Origin: Pigoraptor vietnamica
Lineage: Eukaryota; Opisthokonta; Filasterea
Direction of reading: 5' to 3'
Assembly: GCA_943704525.1 (NCBI GenBank)
Contig: CALSCQ010003158.1
Coordinates: 1 to 44,512 of the forward strand
Length of the DNA: 44,512 nt
Part shown: positions 32,049-44,191 of the stretch, one piece after another
Numbering within the stretch: position 1 is the first letter of the stretch
Layout of the letters: every line of letters begins with the position of its first letter
Notes under the pieces: generated by a model
Told to the model about the DNA's origin: nothing
What the model saw: the letters and a program-made list of their open reading frames with translations, nothing else
Database searches by the model: none
Made by a program: the position numbers and the translations under genes

Positions 32049-35000
32049 TCATGAGGGCGTCGCACCGGTCGATGTGCCCGCTTGGCCGCCATTTTCATCC
32101 TCTCCAAATTCAGAGTACGAACTAAGGCGACTTTCCATTCGCGCGCGCCTTTCGTCGGCCTCTCTGGCGTTCAGCGACTGCTGCAGTGTCGACACGGTAT
32201 CCTCCAGCTCATAAATGCGCTTGGCCAGCATGCGCGCCGTCACCTGCACAGACGAAAGGTACGCCGAGCTTATTACATGCAACTTACTGTACAGCAGTAG
32301 TTAGTGCAATAATAACACGCTAACAGAAAACATAAGTATCGTGTTGAAACAGTGGAACTGACAACCGTCTCGGCGCAGCCGTATTAATAGGGGAAAAAAT
32401 TGTGAATAGAGAAAGAGCAAGTCAGCTCGGCTGTCGAGAGCCTCCTCAGCAGCACGTGATGGCGTTGTGCGCTGCGTTTGCTGCAAAGTACCTTTTGGTG
32501 GGCAAGTGCCTCCGTCTTGTCCTTAAGCTTCTCACCGAGTGTGTTCACGAGTTCTCGAAGGGCATCCCTGACACGTTCCAAAACAATCATATCAGCATCG
32601 CACACAGGCAATCGTAGCAAACAGTTGCAAAGAGATCGCAACATTTTGCATACTCAGAGTCAACAAGTCGAATACCTTCCAGCGCCTCCCGTCCCGCTCA
32701 GCAGCCGCGACGAATTTTTCCGCAGTTGTTCCTCAAACGCCTGCTTGTAAGCGTCCGCGGACACGAGCGCCTCTCTCAACGATTCCTCCAAAATCGAGTG
32801 TTCCTGTCGTAGTCGCCCGCACTCGCGATGCAAAGTCACATAATCGTCAAGGTCGGCCAACAGCGCTTGCTGCGTTGCCGTCGTCTGTGCGGGGCTCGAT
32901 GGCGGCGGGGACGTGGCCATCGCGGCCGATGCCGCAACTCCGGTTCGGTTCAAGAGCCGCGCCATGTCCAGCGCGAGGGAATCGGCGCGCTTTCGGTGTC
33001 GGTTGCGCTGTGCAGCGAGGCGGTCCAACTCAGCACGCGCCTCTGCAAGCTCCTGCTGAAGGGACGACACCTCCGTCGACGTGTTACCCGCAGCGGCCCT
33101 CGCCTGGTGACACGGAAGAGCCAGCGTCAACCATGTGGTCTTTACATTCGCAAACAGTGCCTTCCTTAGAGCAAATTGAACTGCCAGGAAAGATATCGCG
33201 TCATCCATTCCCCACCTTCTCGTACTCGTCGTGAGCTCGCTTCGTCGCACTCTCCATGGCAACCAGAGTGTCTTTTAGCTCGCGCACGCGATTTTCCTCC
33301 TCGCGGAGTTGCGCAAGGGCTTCGCGCTGGAGCGCCTCCGCTGCTTGTGCCCGTCGCTCGCTTTCGCCGGCCGAACGTTGCGCCTCGATGCGTCGCGCAT
33401 CCGTGTCCTCAATTCTGTCGACAATACAATACGAGAGATGTCGGATCAGCTGCAATCATAGACGTGTGTCCATCGACTCCACTTGACAATACGAGAGAGA
33501 CAATGATAACGAACAAGAACGGGCCACAGATGAAGAGCTCAGCGACTGGTTGTCACAAGAGCACGTCAAGCTGGCGATTAGGAGGGGCGCGCCGTTCTCC
33601 CACGGATGAAACAGGCGCCATAGCAATTCTGCCACCCCACCCCACTACACTTGCCCACGTGACCACTCACCGCTGCCACAATCGCTCCATTTCCCTCTGC
33701 GCGTCCGCAATTTGCGTCCTGCGCCAAACGGAAGATCAGACAGACACAAACGGCGAAGAATGCGCACGCATATCGCACGCGACATGAAAGGGGGGCGCAA
33801 GTGCCATCCAGTACAAGTATGGAACCGTCCATGCCCACAACGGACAGGGTGAGGGACTCAACGTAACAGCGCAATCGCATAGAACGCACGCTGGCGCACG
33901 CCGCACCTTGACAGTTCCACCTCGAGCGACAGCCGCGCATTTTCCTCCCTGAGCTGCGTAAGTTCCGACTCCTCGCCGCCTTCAATGTCGCCGTCCGATT
34001 GCTCGTCGTCTCCTTCGTCGGGTCGCGCGATGGACGTCACGATCGCGGCACCCGCGTGTGCGTGCGCGGAGTGCGCCTCTCCATTCGCTTTGAGGGCTTC
34101 CAGCTGCTCTTGCATGATGCGCACAGCGACCGTTTTGCTCTCGAGTTTGCTTCGCTCGACCTAGAGCACGACACGCAGGGAACAGGGCGATGAAACAATC
34201 AGAGGACTCCGAGGGAAAAGACACGAATTAGCGCATCGCCAAAACCAACGCCCATGACTAGGGTGCTCAAGGACAGTAAGCGGAAGCACGCGCAGTCGAT
34301 GCGAACGAAAGGCACAAACAGCCGCACACCTCCAGCTCGCCCCGCATCGCGTCAATTTCCGCGAGTGCGTGGAAGAGGCGCCCGACAAGCTCCCTTCTTG
34401 CCGATACCGCCGCCGCCGCATCTAGTGGCGCATCGGCGTCCACCGCCCCTTCGAGATTGAGGTCCGCCCGCAGCAGAAGCGACCGAATTTCCTGTGGGTG
34501 GCACAAAGGGCATCATGCAATGGCTCAAGCACGACCACACACACGCAAGCACAACCACACAGACGCACACAGGCAGAACAGTAAGCACGCACATAAGCAC
34601 AACCACACTCACGCACACAGGCACAACCACACACATGCACACCGAGGCGCGCAAGCAACCCGACACAAGACAACCGTTTAGACAAGCAGTGTAGCCAATG
34701 ACACATCACAAATGGAAAAAGAAAAAAAGAAAAAAAGAAAAAAACACACTGACACGAACGCGCACCTTGTCGCTCCACTCGAGCGCACTTGCGTGGCTGT
34801 CACCCGCCATTTCCCTTCGCATTTGCGCGAGTCGTTCGGCCAACCGCCCTTCGCCCTCGTGCAACAAATCCACAACACGCTCTGCGAACCTATCGACCCA
34901 CGAAACGCGCCGTTAGCTTCCGTCCTCACTCTCCAGCCACATCCAGAAACCGAGTCAGGTGCACGCAGGCATGTCTCTGTGACAGTCCGCAAAGTGACGC

Positions 35001-35813
35001 ACGCACTATCGTCCGTGTGAATTCGTCCGTGATCCAGGCATTCACAATGTTATCCTCCACATCAGTTCTACACGAAATCCTGCACGCGACATATGTCACG
35101 CACGGAACGTATGGGCACCCACTTGTTGGCGGCATCTTTCAGCAACCCCTGATAGTGGTGTGGATGCGCCGCTGCGCCGTCTGCAGACGCATCCGTTTCG
35201 GACTTTATGTGCAATCGCGCCTTCATGAGCCAGCCTGCCACGCGCTTGCCGTACTCGTGCGCCTTGTCCATGTGCGCACGACGCGCAGTTGCCGGCTGAA
35301 ACAGTGGCGCAATTTTGTTATTACGTATGGTGGCAACGGCAAACGTACGCGGAGGGCGCGGACATGAGCGTGATGCGGGGCCGTCGTATAATGCGCCAAA
35401 TTTGTGGGGTTCGTGTGCACATGACAGGTCGAATACAATTCCAATGACTACGCACCGATGGGGCCACAGGCGGCGCATTCGCGAGCGTGTGTGCGTCGCC
35501 ATCTGCGAAGCATGAAGACACAGTCAAACAAGAACCAAAACAGCAAGGGGTTCCAAAGTCAGGAAGAAGAAATTTTACGGGTCGAAATAGGAATCTCCAA
35601 ACCACTCACTCTTCTCCACCTACAATCAACAAATAAGTCGAAGCCTCCAGACGCCCATTCACTCTTCTCCACCACATCGCATAGAGCAATCTACGGTCAA
35701 CAATAGGTCGAAGCCCCCCACTCACTCTTCTCCACATCATCGGCCTGATCGTCAAAAGCGGCGTTTTGAATCTGCGCAATGCCCATGGGACCTTCGTCCC
35801 CTCCGCCCTCCAT
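32049..35813 (-). CDS. Multi-exon coiled-coil protein
   Basis: About twelve exons close in phase from ATG 35813 (MEGGGDEGPMGIAQIQNAAF) to the stop at 32049. Recognisable pieces in order are AHMDKAHEYGKRVAGWLMKA, VVDLLHEGEGRLAERLAQMR, RRELVGRLFHALAEIDAMRG, LESKTVAVRIMQEQLEALKA, LREENARLSLEVELSRTQIA, RREAQRS-type charged helices, LQQELAEARAELDRLAAQRN, DALRELVNTLGEKLKDKTEA and RMLAKRIYELEDTVSTLQQS. Heptad-like Leu spacing and Glu/Arg/Ala richness show long coiled coils broken by acidic or Ser-rich linkers. There is no motor, kinase or membrane segment, so a scaffold or cytoskeletal role is likely, but the family is not certain. The start is supported because exon 1 (35813-35726) joins the next exon (about 35509-35464) in phase 1. 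Intron 1 holds a triplicated copy of the exon 1 splice donor. Confidence 0.72.
35600..35740. repeat. Triplicated splice-donor segment in intron 1 of the coiled-coil gene
   Basis: On the minus strand the word GTGGAGAAGAGTGA(G/A)TGG occurs three times. The first copy, at about 35718-35735, is the real end of exon 1 plus donor. The others, near 35668 and 35605, are intronic. The first two are followed by similar CTTCGAC...TTGTTGA...GTAG sequence, so the units are tandem copies of about 50-70 bases that include exon end, donor and an acceptor-like GTAG. Confidence 0.8.
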
Positions 35814-36312
35814 GGCGAATGTGCGACCCTTGCTCACGCGCGCATCTCAGAAGAGGGAAATTCAAAGTAATCGAAGAGGGGTTTCGTTTAGAGCGGTGCT
35901 GATTTTCAGCGCCTTTGCTGTCGGTTTTTGCCGCAAGGTGGCCAGTGACCAGTCCGGATAATTGGTAACCATTGTGTCCGGACAGATCGAGAATTTTCCA
36001 AAAGCGGCCACTGCCAACTCAGCACGACGGCCAACCGCGTTGCAACACGCACACGCAAGCGAAAGGACTCATCACTCGGAAGCGCAATGCACTCTTCTCA
36101 CTCTATTCCACTCCCATCTTTCTCTCTTTCTGCATTTTCGCGTCCTGCATTGCTGCGGCTTCGAAAGTGAAAGTGGTGGGATTGTGCTCGGGGCCGTTGC
36201 CCCACACGTGAGTGCGAATAGCGGCATCCGCGTCAAGCGCGCCTCATATTTCGACGCAAATGTGAACTTTCTTTTGACGACGAGACGCGTACGGCAGTGG
36301 GAACATTCGACC
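35814..36312. promoter_or_regulatory. Divergent intergenic region
   Basis: About 500 bases separate the coiled-coil gene (-) and the glycosyltransferase gene (+). A plus-strand open frame runs through the right half in phase with the glycosyltransferase, but its residues look non-coding, so I start that gene at 36313. Confidence 0.45.
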
Positions 36313-39300
36313 ATGGGTTCGAATTGGACGGCCACGGGATGCGGCATCATGCCGTGTGTTAATGACACACCTACAGCCGCGGTCCCGCCGTCGCAGGCAC
36401 TTACCGTCGTGCTGTCGCCCGAAGAGCACTCGCTCGCGGGCATTTTCTCGAAAGTGCTTTTGGGGTCCATAGTGTTTCTCCTCGCGTGCTTTGCGTTCTG
36501 CGGTGTCGTGCGACCGCTGTGGACCGGCAGCGGCCTCTACTGTTACTCTGCGCAGCGGCGCGCGGAGCGCAAGCGGGCGCAGTCCAAATCGATGCCGGCA
36601 CTTCAGGCGACGTGCGCGTTCCTTCTGGCCGCCATCACCGCGGCCATTTGGGGCGCGAGTGTTGCACGCGGGGAGAGCTGGTGGACCGTGTTGAAGGACT
36701 GGACGCTCGACGGGACCGCGGATGCTCCCGGCGTGTCGACGTACATCGAGTTTAGCGCCTTCATGCTAATTCTCAACTGGGACGCAATCTTCCTCCTTCT
36801 CTTCACACTATTCGTGAGGTGGCCGTCGCAGAAGGACGCCGAGCAAGAGCTGCTTGAGGCGTCCGCAATGGCCGCGTCGCAGGAGCGCACGACCAACGGC
36901 GAAGGGATGCCGTGGGCCGCGCCGAAGTCTCAGCCTCAAGGGGCAGCGCCCACGCCGGCAGACCACGCACACGTGCACGTGGACGTCCCCAGCGATGCGG
37001 TGCGACGGAAAAAAGGACGCCCTGGGCACGCCTTCATCATCGCGTGTCACAACAGCAGCGAGAAGATCAGGGCGACGATTGAGAACATTCTGCGGCGGAG
37101 CGAGCCGTGGCAGGTGTTTGTCGCGGACAACGGGTCAACCCCGCGCGAAGTGGAAGCGACGGAGCGCGTATGTAAGGCACTGTCGATAGAGTACAACCGC
37201 GCTCATCCGGAGTACGAGGGGCTGCCGGTCAACTTTGGGTCCCTCCCAGAGGGCAGCAAGACGGTGAGTGCGGTGCCTCAAGCTAGGTTGCGCTTGGGGT
37301 CGCAGTGGACACATGTTGTTAACGTGAAGTCGTCGTTGCAAATGCACAACGCGTAGCAAGTGTCGTCCACGCACACCGCCGTGGTCGTCGCGTGAGCACG
37401 TGGGCATCCCCAATATCTGCCAGCGTGTCTGATTGCTGCACGCGTGCGCGCATGTGTCGCATGATCAGCATTAAGACACAGTGGCCCGGCTGAACCCTTC
37501 GCCATTTGTGTTTCAGGTGGCGCAGTTCTCGACGGCCTTCAACCTGCGCTTCTTCCCCAAGAAAATCGCCTACGTCACCATGATCGATGACGACACGATT
37601 GTGCCAGAGGCATGGTGCGAGGACGTCATCGCGGCGTACTTCGCGGACCCGGCCGTCGCCTGCATCGCCTACCCACTCTGCGCGCTCAACCGCAACGCGT
37701 GCGCCCTCCCGTGCTTTCAAGACATCGAATATCGCATGGCCGGGTTCAGCCGGTACGTCGCGTCTCGCTTCGGGACGGCGCTGTTCGCGAGCGGCGCGTT
37801 CAACACGTGGAGGCTGGAGATCATCGTCGACATTCTCTTTCGTCACGACACGATGCACCACGGCGACGATTTGCAGCAGGTATGTACATTGTGGATGAGC
37901 GAGCGAGCGAGCGTGTGTGTGCGTGTGCGTGTGCGTGTGCGTGTGCGTGTGCGTGTGCGTGCGCGCGATCCGGCCTGTGTCGGCGGTGCACATGTAAACC
38001 GGCCCCACTGACGCTCGCGTTCGCAGGGCCTCATCCTCCACTCGCTTGCCGGCCGCAAATGGGTGCTCAATCCCTCGAGGCGCCACCCGAAGGCCGGCTA
38101 CAAGGTCGCGTGCGCCGCCGAGGTCGTCGTCGGCACCGACGTGCCCTTCTGCTGGATGCATCCGCGCGATCTCGTCCCCGACTTTCTCAAGAAGCACGTG
38201 TCGTGGGGCCCGTGCGAGTGCGGCGAGCCGTCGCTGTTTCTGCAGCGCGGCAAGGGGTGGGATGTAAGCCGACAGCGCTTCCTCCTCAAGTACCTCCGGA
38301 TGATCGTGCGCGTCAAGGCGATTCGCTCGTGGCGAACCTTTTGGGCGCGCGTGCTGGCCATCCAAGACGTCGTTCTCATCGTCAACGACTGGGCCGCGCT
38401 CGCGTACGGCATCCTCATACTCGCGTCGTACAGCAACCGCCTCTTCTTCGCGCAGGGTCTTATCGTGTCGTGGGCCTTCCACGCGCTCACGTCGTTCGTG
38501 TTTGACGCCCTCGTGCTTCGACGAAGCGGCGCGGCCGCACCGCCCGAGGCGCTCGTGCTGTTCACGATGCTCTACAAGGTCCCCCTCCTGCTCTTTGTAC
38601 GGACGTACGGCATGTTCTTCAACATTCTCTACTACGCCGTCTTCGTCCGCAACAAGGCGCGCATAGAGAAGCGGTACAGGGGACAGGCGCCCTTCAAGAA
38701 GATGGTCAGCACGGCGTACCTGCGTCCGCCCACGAAGGACGAGACGGGCGAGGACGACGGCGACGTCATTGTCGATCCAGACCGCCTCGCCCGCATCATC
38801 GAGGCGCACGCGCACGACGTCCCCGTCTCCGTGCACCTCGACTTTCTCCAGCGCAAGGCGACACGCCTGGACAGAGAACTCCGGGCGGCCGCCTACGTGT
38901 ATTACGCGCTCAGCAAGGTGCGCGGGCGCGTGGAGCACAACATGGACGATGCCGCAGGCGATTGGGCGCTTCCGAGAGAGCCCGAAATGCCCGAGGACTT
39001 TGCGGACGACGTCGAGGAGCAGGACGTCGAGTTTGAGCCGCCGCGACTGCAGCGGAGGTTTTCCAGCGTGCTTCGTCTCGACAAGGCCGGACACGCGAAG
39101 GAGAAGGCGGAGCTGCCCAAGACCGCCGTGCTTGATCTCCTAGCGCAAACGGCTGTGGATGAAGGGATGAGCTCCAATTCCATGCCTTCGCTCCCCGGTC
39201 CGCCGTCGCGGTGGGCGAGTGCGGGGTCGCTCGCGCACTCGGAGGCGTCGCTGTCGCCGTCCGGACATCGGCCCTCGGACGAGCACCGCCGGAAGAATTC

Positions 39301-39820
39301 CATCGTGGCGCGGCTCAAGACGGCGTCGTTCACCGAGCAGGATGCCATGCGCGCGATCGAGAAGTTCATAGACGAAAGCGTCCGGACAATTGAGGAGGAA
39401 ACCGCGGCCGAACTCCGCGCGGCGGCGACCGAGACGGAGAGGGAGCTCGTGCGAAACGAACTCGTCCGCAAGCGCTCCGAATTGGACCGCTTTGCCAACG
39501 GCAGCATGCGCCTGGTGCGACAGTACAGCCGCCGACAACCTATTCCTCTCGCGGTCGACGGCGAAGGCGCGTCGTCCACTACAGGAACAGAGGCGGGTCC
39601 CGTCCCGTCCATTCTCGTAACAGAAAGCGACTTGGTCGCTGGAAGCATCGAAGGGCCGTTTAACGCCGGACATGCGTTGGGCGCGAATGGAGAGCGGCTG
39701 AACACAGTCACAATGGCGTCTGAAGCGAACGGAAGGGCGGTCAACGACGGCGCAATCGCGGAGGTGCCCAGATTGGCCGCGGGGAACGACGTCGCTATCG
39801 AGATGACCAAAATGGCGTGA
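36313..39820 (+). CDS. Membrane-bound family 2 glycosyltransferase
   Basis: Three exons (36313-37263, 37517-37879, 38027-39820) close to 1035 residues. Three N-terminal helices (LGSIVFLLACFAFCGVV, then ATCAFLLAAITAAIWGAS, then FMLILNWDAIFLLLFTLFV) precede the GT-A domain: HAFIIACHNSSEKIRATIEN and WQVFVADNGSTP. The metal-binding D-D-D is in YVTMIDDDTIVPEAWCED (near 341). The catalytic-type D-D is in HHGDDLQQ, split by the second intron, and QRGKGW stands where processive enzymes carry Q-x-x-R-W. Further helices follow (VVLIVNDWAALAYGILILAS and others). This is the plan of chitin-, cellulose- or hyaluronan-synthase-like enzymes that polymerise a UDP-sugar and export the chain. A polar C-terminal tail of about 350 residues includes a charged helix. 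The product is unknown. The opposite strand has a very long shadow frame. Confidence 0.85.
37915..37966. repeat. (GTGTGC)n repeat in a glycosyltransferase intron
   Basis: About eight hexamers of GTGTGC lie in the second intron, shortly after the donor. Confidence 0.9.
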
Positions 39821-40093
39821 GCAGGGTTGTCCTCGGCGCACGAGTTATCGCAGTGGGCGAAAACAGAATTTTAAGAAAGAAAAGTGAAGCAAAATGTGTT
39901 CGTCTACGACAGCAATGCAGTTGAACGCGGCAAAGTACCTTCCAAAAGTATCAACGGCGTGTGTGAATGCTTATATTCGTGTGCGTGTGCGCGAGAGACC
40001 TCCTATTCGGTGTAATGTCATATATTCGTGCTTGTGCGCGAGTGTGGTATAATGTGCAACTATGCGTGCATGCGTGTGCGGGAGCGAGTCCGC

Positions 40094-43000
40094 CTATTCG
40101 GGCGACCCGTTCTCGCCGTTGAGCACGTTGTCTTCCGACCCAGACCCAGCGTTTCCGCGATGCATGCGATAGCTCCGAAAGAGATTGGCGCCGTGCACGA
40201 GCCGCTGTTTCCACCGCGTCGATCGCGACATGCTCGTGGCCGCCGAGGACTCGCCCGACGGCGACGTCGTAGGGGCCGACGCCGGTATGTCGTCGTCGTT
40301 CTCAAGGCGCTGCTGGTTGAAGACCATCGACAGCTCCGTGTCAAAGTGGCCGAGCGCAAACTGCGGGCGCGTGTTCCAGTCGTACGGGCGGAAACGCACG
40401 ATCGACGACTGCGACGACTGAGGGTCCGCGACAAGCCGCAGCAACGAACGACGCTTCTCGCCGGTGACGAGGCGACACACGCAGCGGAGTGCATCGAGCC
40501 GCTGCGGGCCGAAGTCGGCGGCGAACCACTCGCACACCTTGGGTAGGGTGACCGTGCGCCTGTCCGCGGACACTTCCACGGACTCCTCCAAAAACGCCGA
40601 GGACGCCACCGCCAGCTGCGACTCGAGACCCTCCGGGGTGAAAACCCACACGCGGGAGGGGCTCGAGTACGTGCCCGTGTTGAGGACAAAGTTGACGAGC
40701 GGTTCGGCGACCGAGATGGCCATGTACCTGCGATGAGACAGAAGCATTAGAAGGAGTGCACGGAATACGAAAAGGACAGTGCTCTCACACGCCAAACGAC
40801 ATACACCAACGGACATGCAGACACACATGCACGCACACACAACAAGCACTAGACACGTATGGCCACCCACTTCCGAGGGTCCGTCCCAGAGAACTTTTGC
40901 GGCACGAAAAACTGCGTGAGAAAAGCCGCCGGGCGCGACAGCGGCGCGCGTATGACGCAGTGCTCAATCTCCGCGGCGGAGAGGGGCTGTCCCGCAATCT
41001 CGTACGCAATCTCGTGGAAGAAGGAGCGCCGGCGCGTCACGGAAATCTGCTGGTGGTCCATCACCAGGAACGCGTGCGCAACGAGCCCGTGGAACACGTT
41101 GAGGAAGAAGGCAAGCGCCTCCGTGTGCGACAGCCCGGCAACCCGCACCGTCTGCAGGCACGTGACCAGCTCGAGGTGGTCGCGCAGGCGCCCGCAGAAG
41201 CGCTTTGTCGACATGCGCGCGCCCGGGGCCACGTGACCAAAGTCACGGTGCAGTGCGAGGGACGACACGAGGATTTCGCGCGCCAGTTGGCACGGGTGCA
41301 TCTCGTCGAACCGACCCCAGCGGATTCGGCGCGCGTTCAGCACGACGCGCTTCGGCGGCTCGCCCTGGCGGTTCGACGGCGTCGGCAGAAACTGAGGCAA
41401 CGCGTACAGGCCCGCGGGGAACTCGCCGTCGACGTCGTGCGGCGCGCACAGCTGCGCAAGGCCCGTGTTGCCGCGCGCTTGCGGGAGGGCGTCGGACGAT
41501 TTGCGCTGCGGCTGAAGGAGCGAATGCGAGGGAAGCGAGACGCCAAATGTGACGGCCTCTTCGACGATGGCGCGCTCGGCAGCGCGTGAGATGGCGTCCA
41601 CCCACGCGCGCCCCTCTTCGGCGGTGGCGCACTGAAAGTGGTGCACTTGGAAGGGCGTCTCGACCTCAAAGAAGAAGCCGTCGGGAAAGGGGCGCTGGTC
41701 CATCACGCACACGCGCGTCACCTGCGCACATGACGTGTGGGTGAGCTATCTGGACAGCGAAAAACTCCGCTCACGAAAACTACGCCAGCTTTGCACGTGT
41801 GTTTGGGTTCATGCAGTGTGGGCAGGCCATCGTGTACATGGTGGCGCAACACAGACGCACCTCTCGCAACAGAATGTCGCGTGCTCCCTTCTTGTTCCGC
41901 CACGCATGCAGCCGCAGCACGCGCACAGTGAGCACCGCCCACTCGTCCCGCCACGCCGTCCTCAGCCGCGCGCGACACAACAGCCCCTCCTTGATGGTGG
42001 CCCCGACCTCCGCGGCGGCGGGAAGGGACGTTAGAGAACCAGACACCGCGACGCCCGACGTCTGCAGGGCCGACGCGCCAGAGACGGGGGGCGTGGCAGT
42101 CCCCGACAGCGCGTTTGTCGTGGTCGTCGCAGGCGCGACCGCAGACGAGCTTCCGACAGCTATGCCGGCGATGGCACTGATATTGGGGAGAAGCCCGCTC
42201 GAAAGATAACCGCGCCGGTCCTGCGCCGACACGGTTCGCGACGCACTCGCCGCCGCAGCATCGGGCTGAAGGAACACATCGAGCACACGGCAGCGCCGCA
42301 CCACGCTGTCCTGCGAGAGCGACACGAGATAGTGTTCGAGGGATGCGCGCAAAGCCTCGACGTTTGCGGTGCGTCGGACGTCCCACACGCGCTTCGGTGG
42401 AGGGCCAATGCCTGCCTGCGTGCGCTGCGACCCAAACGGCATGTAGCTGCTGACATAGTTGTAAATTCCGCCACCACCCGAGTTGCCGGAGGCCCTCTCG
42501 TACGCCGGCGACGCCGACCCGCCCGCACTCTGTGCCGACGCGAGCTGTCGGTACGTGCGATCGAGAACGGAGAAGTCATCCAGCTGCATGTAGCGCACCC
42601 ACTGCGACTGCCCGCACTGCACGCGCACGACAAACGCGGCGCGCCTCTTCCCGCCGACGACCCTCTCTATCCACGCTGGAATAGCAATCGTGTCGACGGT
42701 GAGCTCTGCATCCGGGCGGGCGCCCGAGGCCCCCTTCTCCGACGGTTTCCGCTGCAGCGACACGGACATGCCGTCGTTCGAATCCCCCGCTCGTCCCCCA
42801 GAGCGCGAGTGCTCCGCAAGTGAGTCGCGCGCGCGCACCTGCGACGGCGAAGCGCCGCCGTTCCGAGTGGGCGTGCCTGGGGTCGCTTGCCCCTTGTCAC
42901 TCTTTTCTTTCGCGGGCGTCGAGAGTGGCGAGAAATCGACAGCGTTGGAGGAAGGGGCCATTACGCGCTCCTCCGCCCTCCTGCGCGCACTAATAAGCTC

Positions 43001-44155
43001 GAAGAAGAGCGACGAAATGGCCACGACGGCGGCGGTCGCGTGGCCGGCGATCCCGGTGAGCCTCATGTGGGCCAGCACAACCCACAGGGCGATCCCAAGC
43101 GCATACAAGAGGGCGCGCTGTGTGATGTCCGAGAGCAGCGGTTCGCGCCCCGTCCCACTGAGCACTGTCTGCGTCGAGGCGTCGCGAACTGCGCGAAGTG
43201 GCACAATGGGCGCTGAGGAAGCGCGCACGTGCCTCCCAACGCTCAAGCGCGGGGCCGATGGCGAGGCGTACGGACTCGTGCGTTCTGTTTCTCGCGGGGA
43301 CGCGCTGTCCGATGCGCTGTAGTGCGGCGCAAGTTCCTCGTCCTCGGTGTACCCGTCGTCCACAGTCTCCTGCGCCGTGTCGCCCGCATTCCCGTCGTCC
43401 ATCTCCTCGTCATAGCCGCTCTCGAGTATCACGCTACCAATGACGCTCTTGCTGATCTTGCGGCGGCCCTGCTTGTGCTTGGGAACACCCGGCGAGTCGA
43501 TCCCCGCGATGTCCCCCTCGGGCGCGAGGCTGGCCAGTTCGGGATCAAAGTAGTCCTCGTCGTCAGAACCGGAGGGCGACTCTGCGGGGCGTCAGAGGCG
43601 CGTGTCACTATGCTACACGCACGCAATGGCAAGACGGAATTCTCAAACAATGCACTACCGTTCCTTGGGCTGAGAACGCGCGCCGCGGGAGAACATCGTT
43701 GGGTAGAAAAGGGCAAGTCACACATACCTTGCTGTGCGGCGGCTGCGTCTTCTTGCGCTTTCTCGCTCGACACCGGCTCAACAGACTCAGCCGCAAGGGG
43801 CGGTGGCGTCGCAGAGAGCGCGACCGGAGAGAGCGGCGCACCCGCACGCAGACGGCGATCATGTTCCGCAAATGTGCCGGACGCGAGGGCCTCTTCGATA
43901 AAGACGAGGTCGAGCGTGCGTCCCTGCGCCGTGTTCTTGTCGTAGCTCTTGAGCGAGTACTTCTCGACGTGCGTTACAAAGGGCACCCAGGTGGGAAGGT
44001 TGAGGTTGCCTGCGACAGAGGCCGGTTGAGCCATTGCGGGGCATTGTGGAGGACGACTGTCGTCGCAGCAAGAATGAGACAATTGGAACGGGAGTCACGC
44101 AAATCCAAGGCTTTTCTCGGCGCGCAGACAGCGAGTGAAAGGGGTCTGTAACACG

Positions 44156-44191
<36 letters not shown>

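Noticed and set aside
37319-39094. A 591-residue antisense frame over the glycosyltransferase
   Set aside because: It includes a translated GT/CA repeat and has no motif; the sense strand has helices and the GT2 residues.
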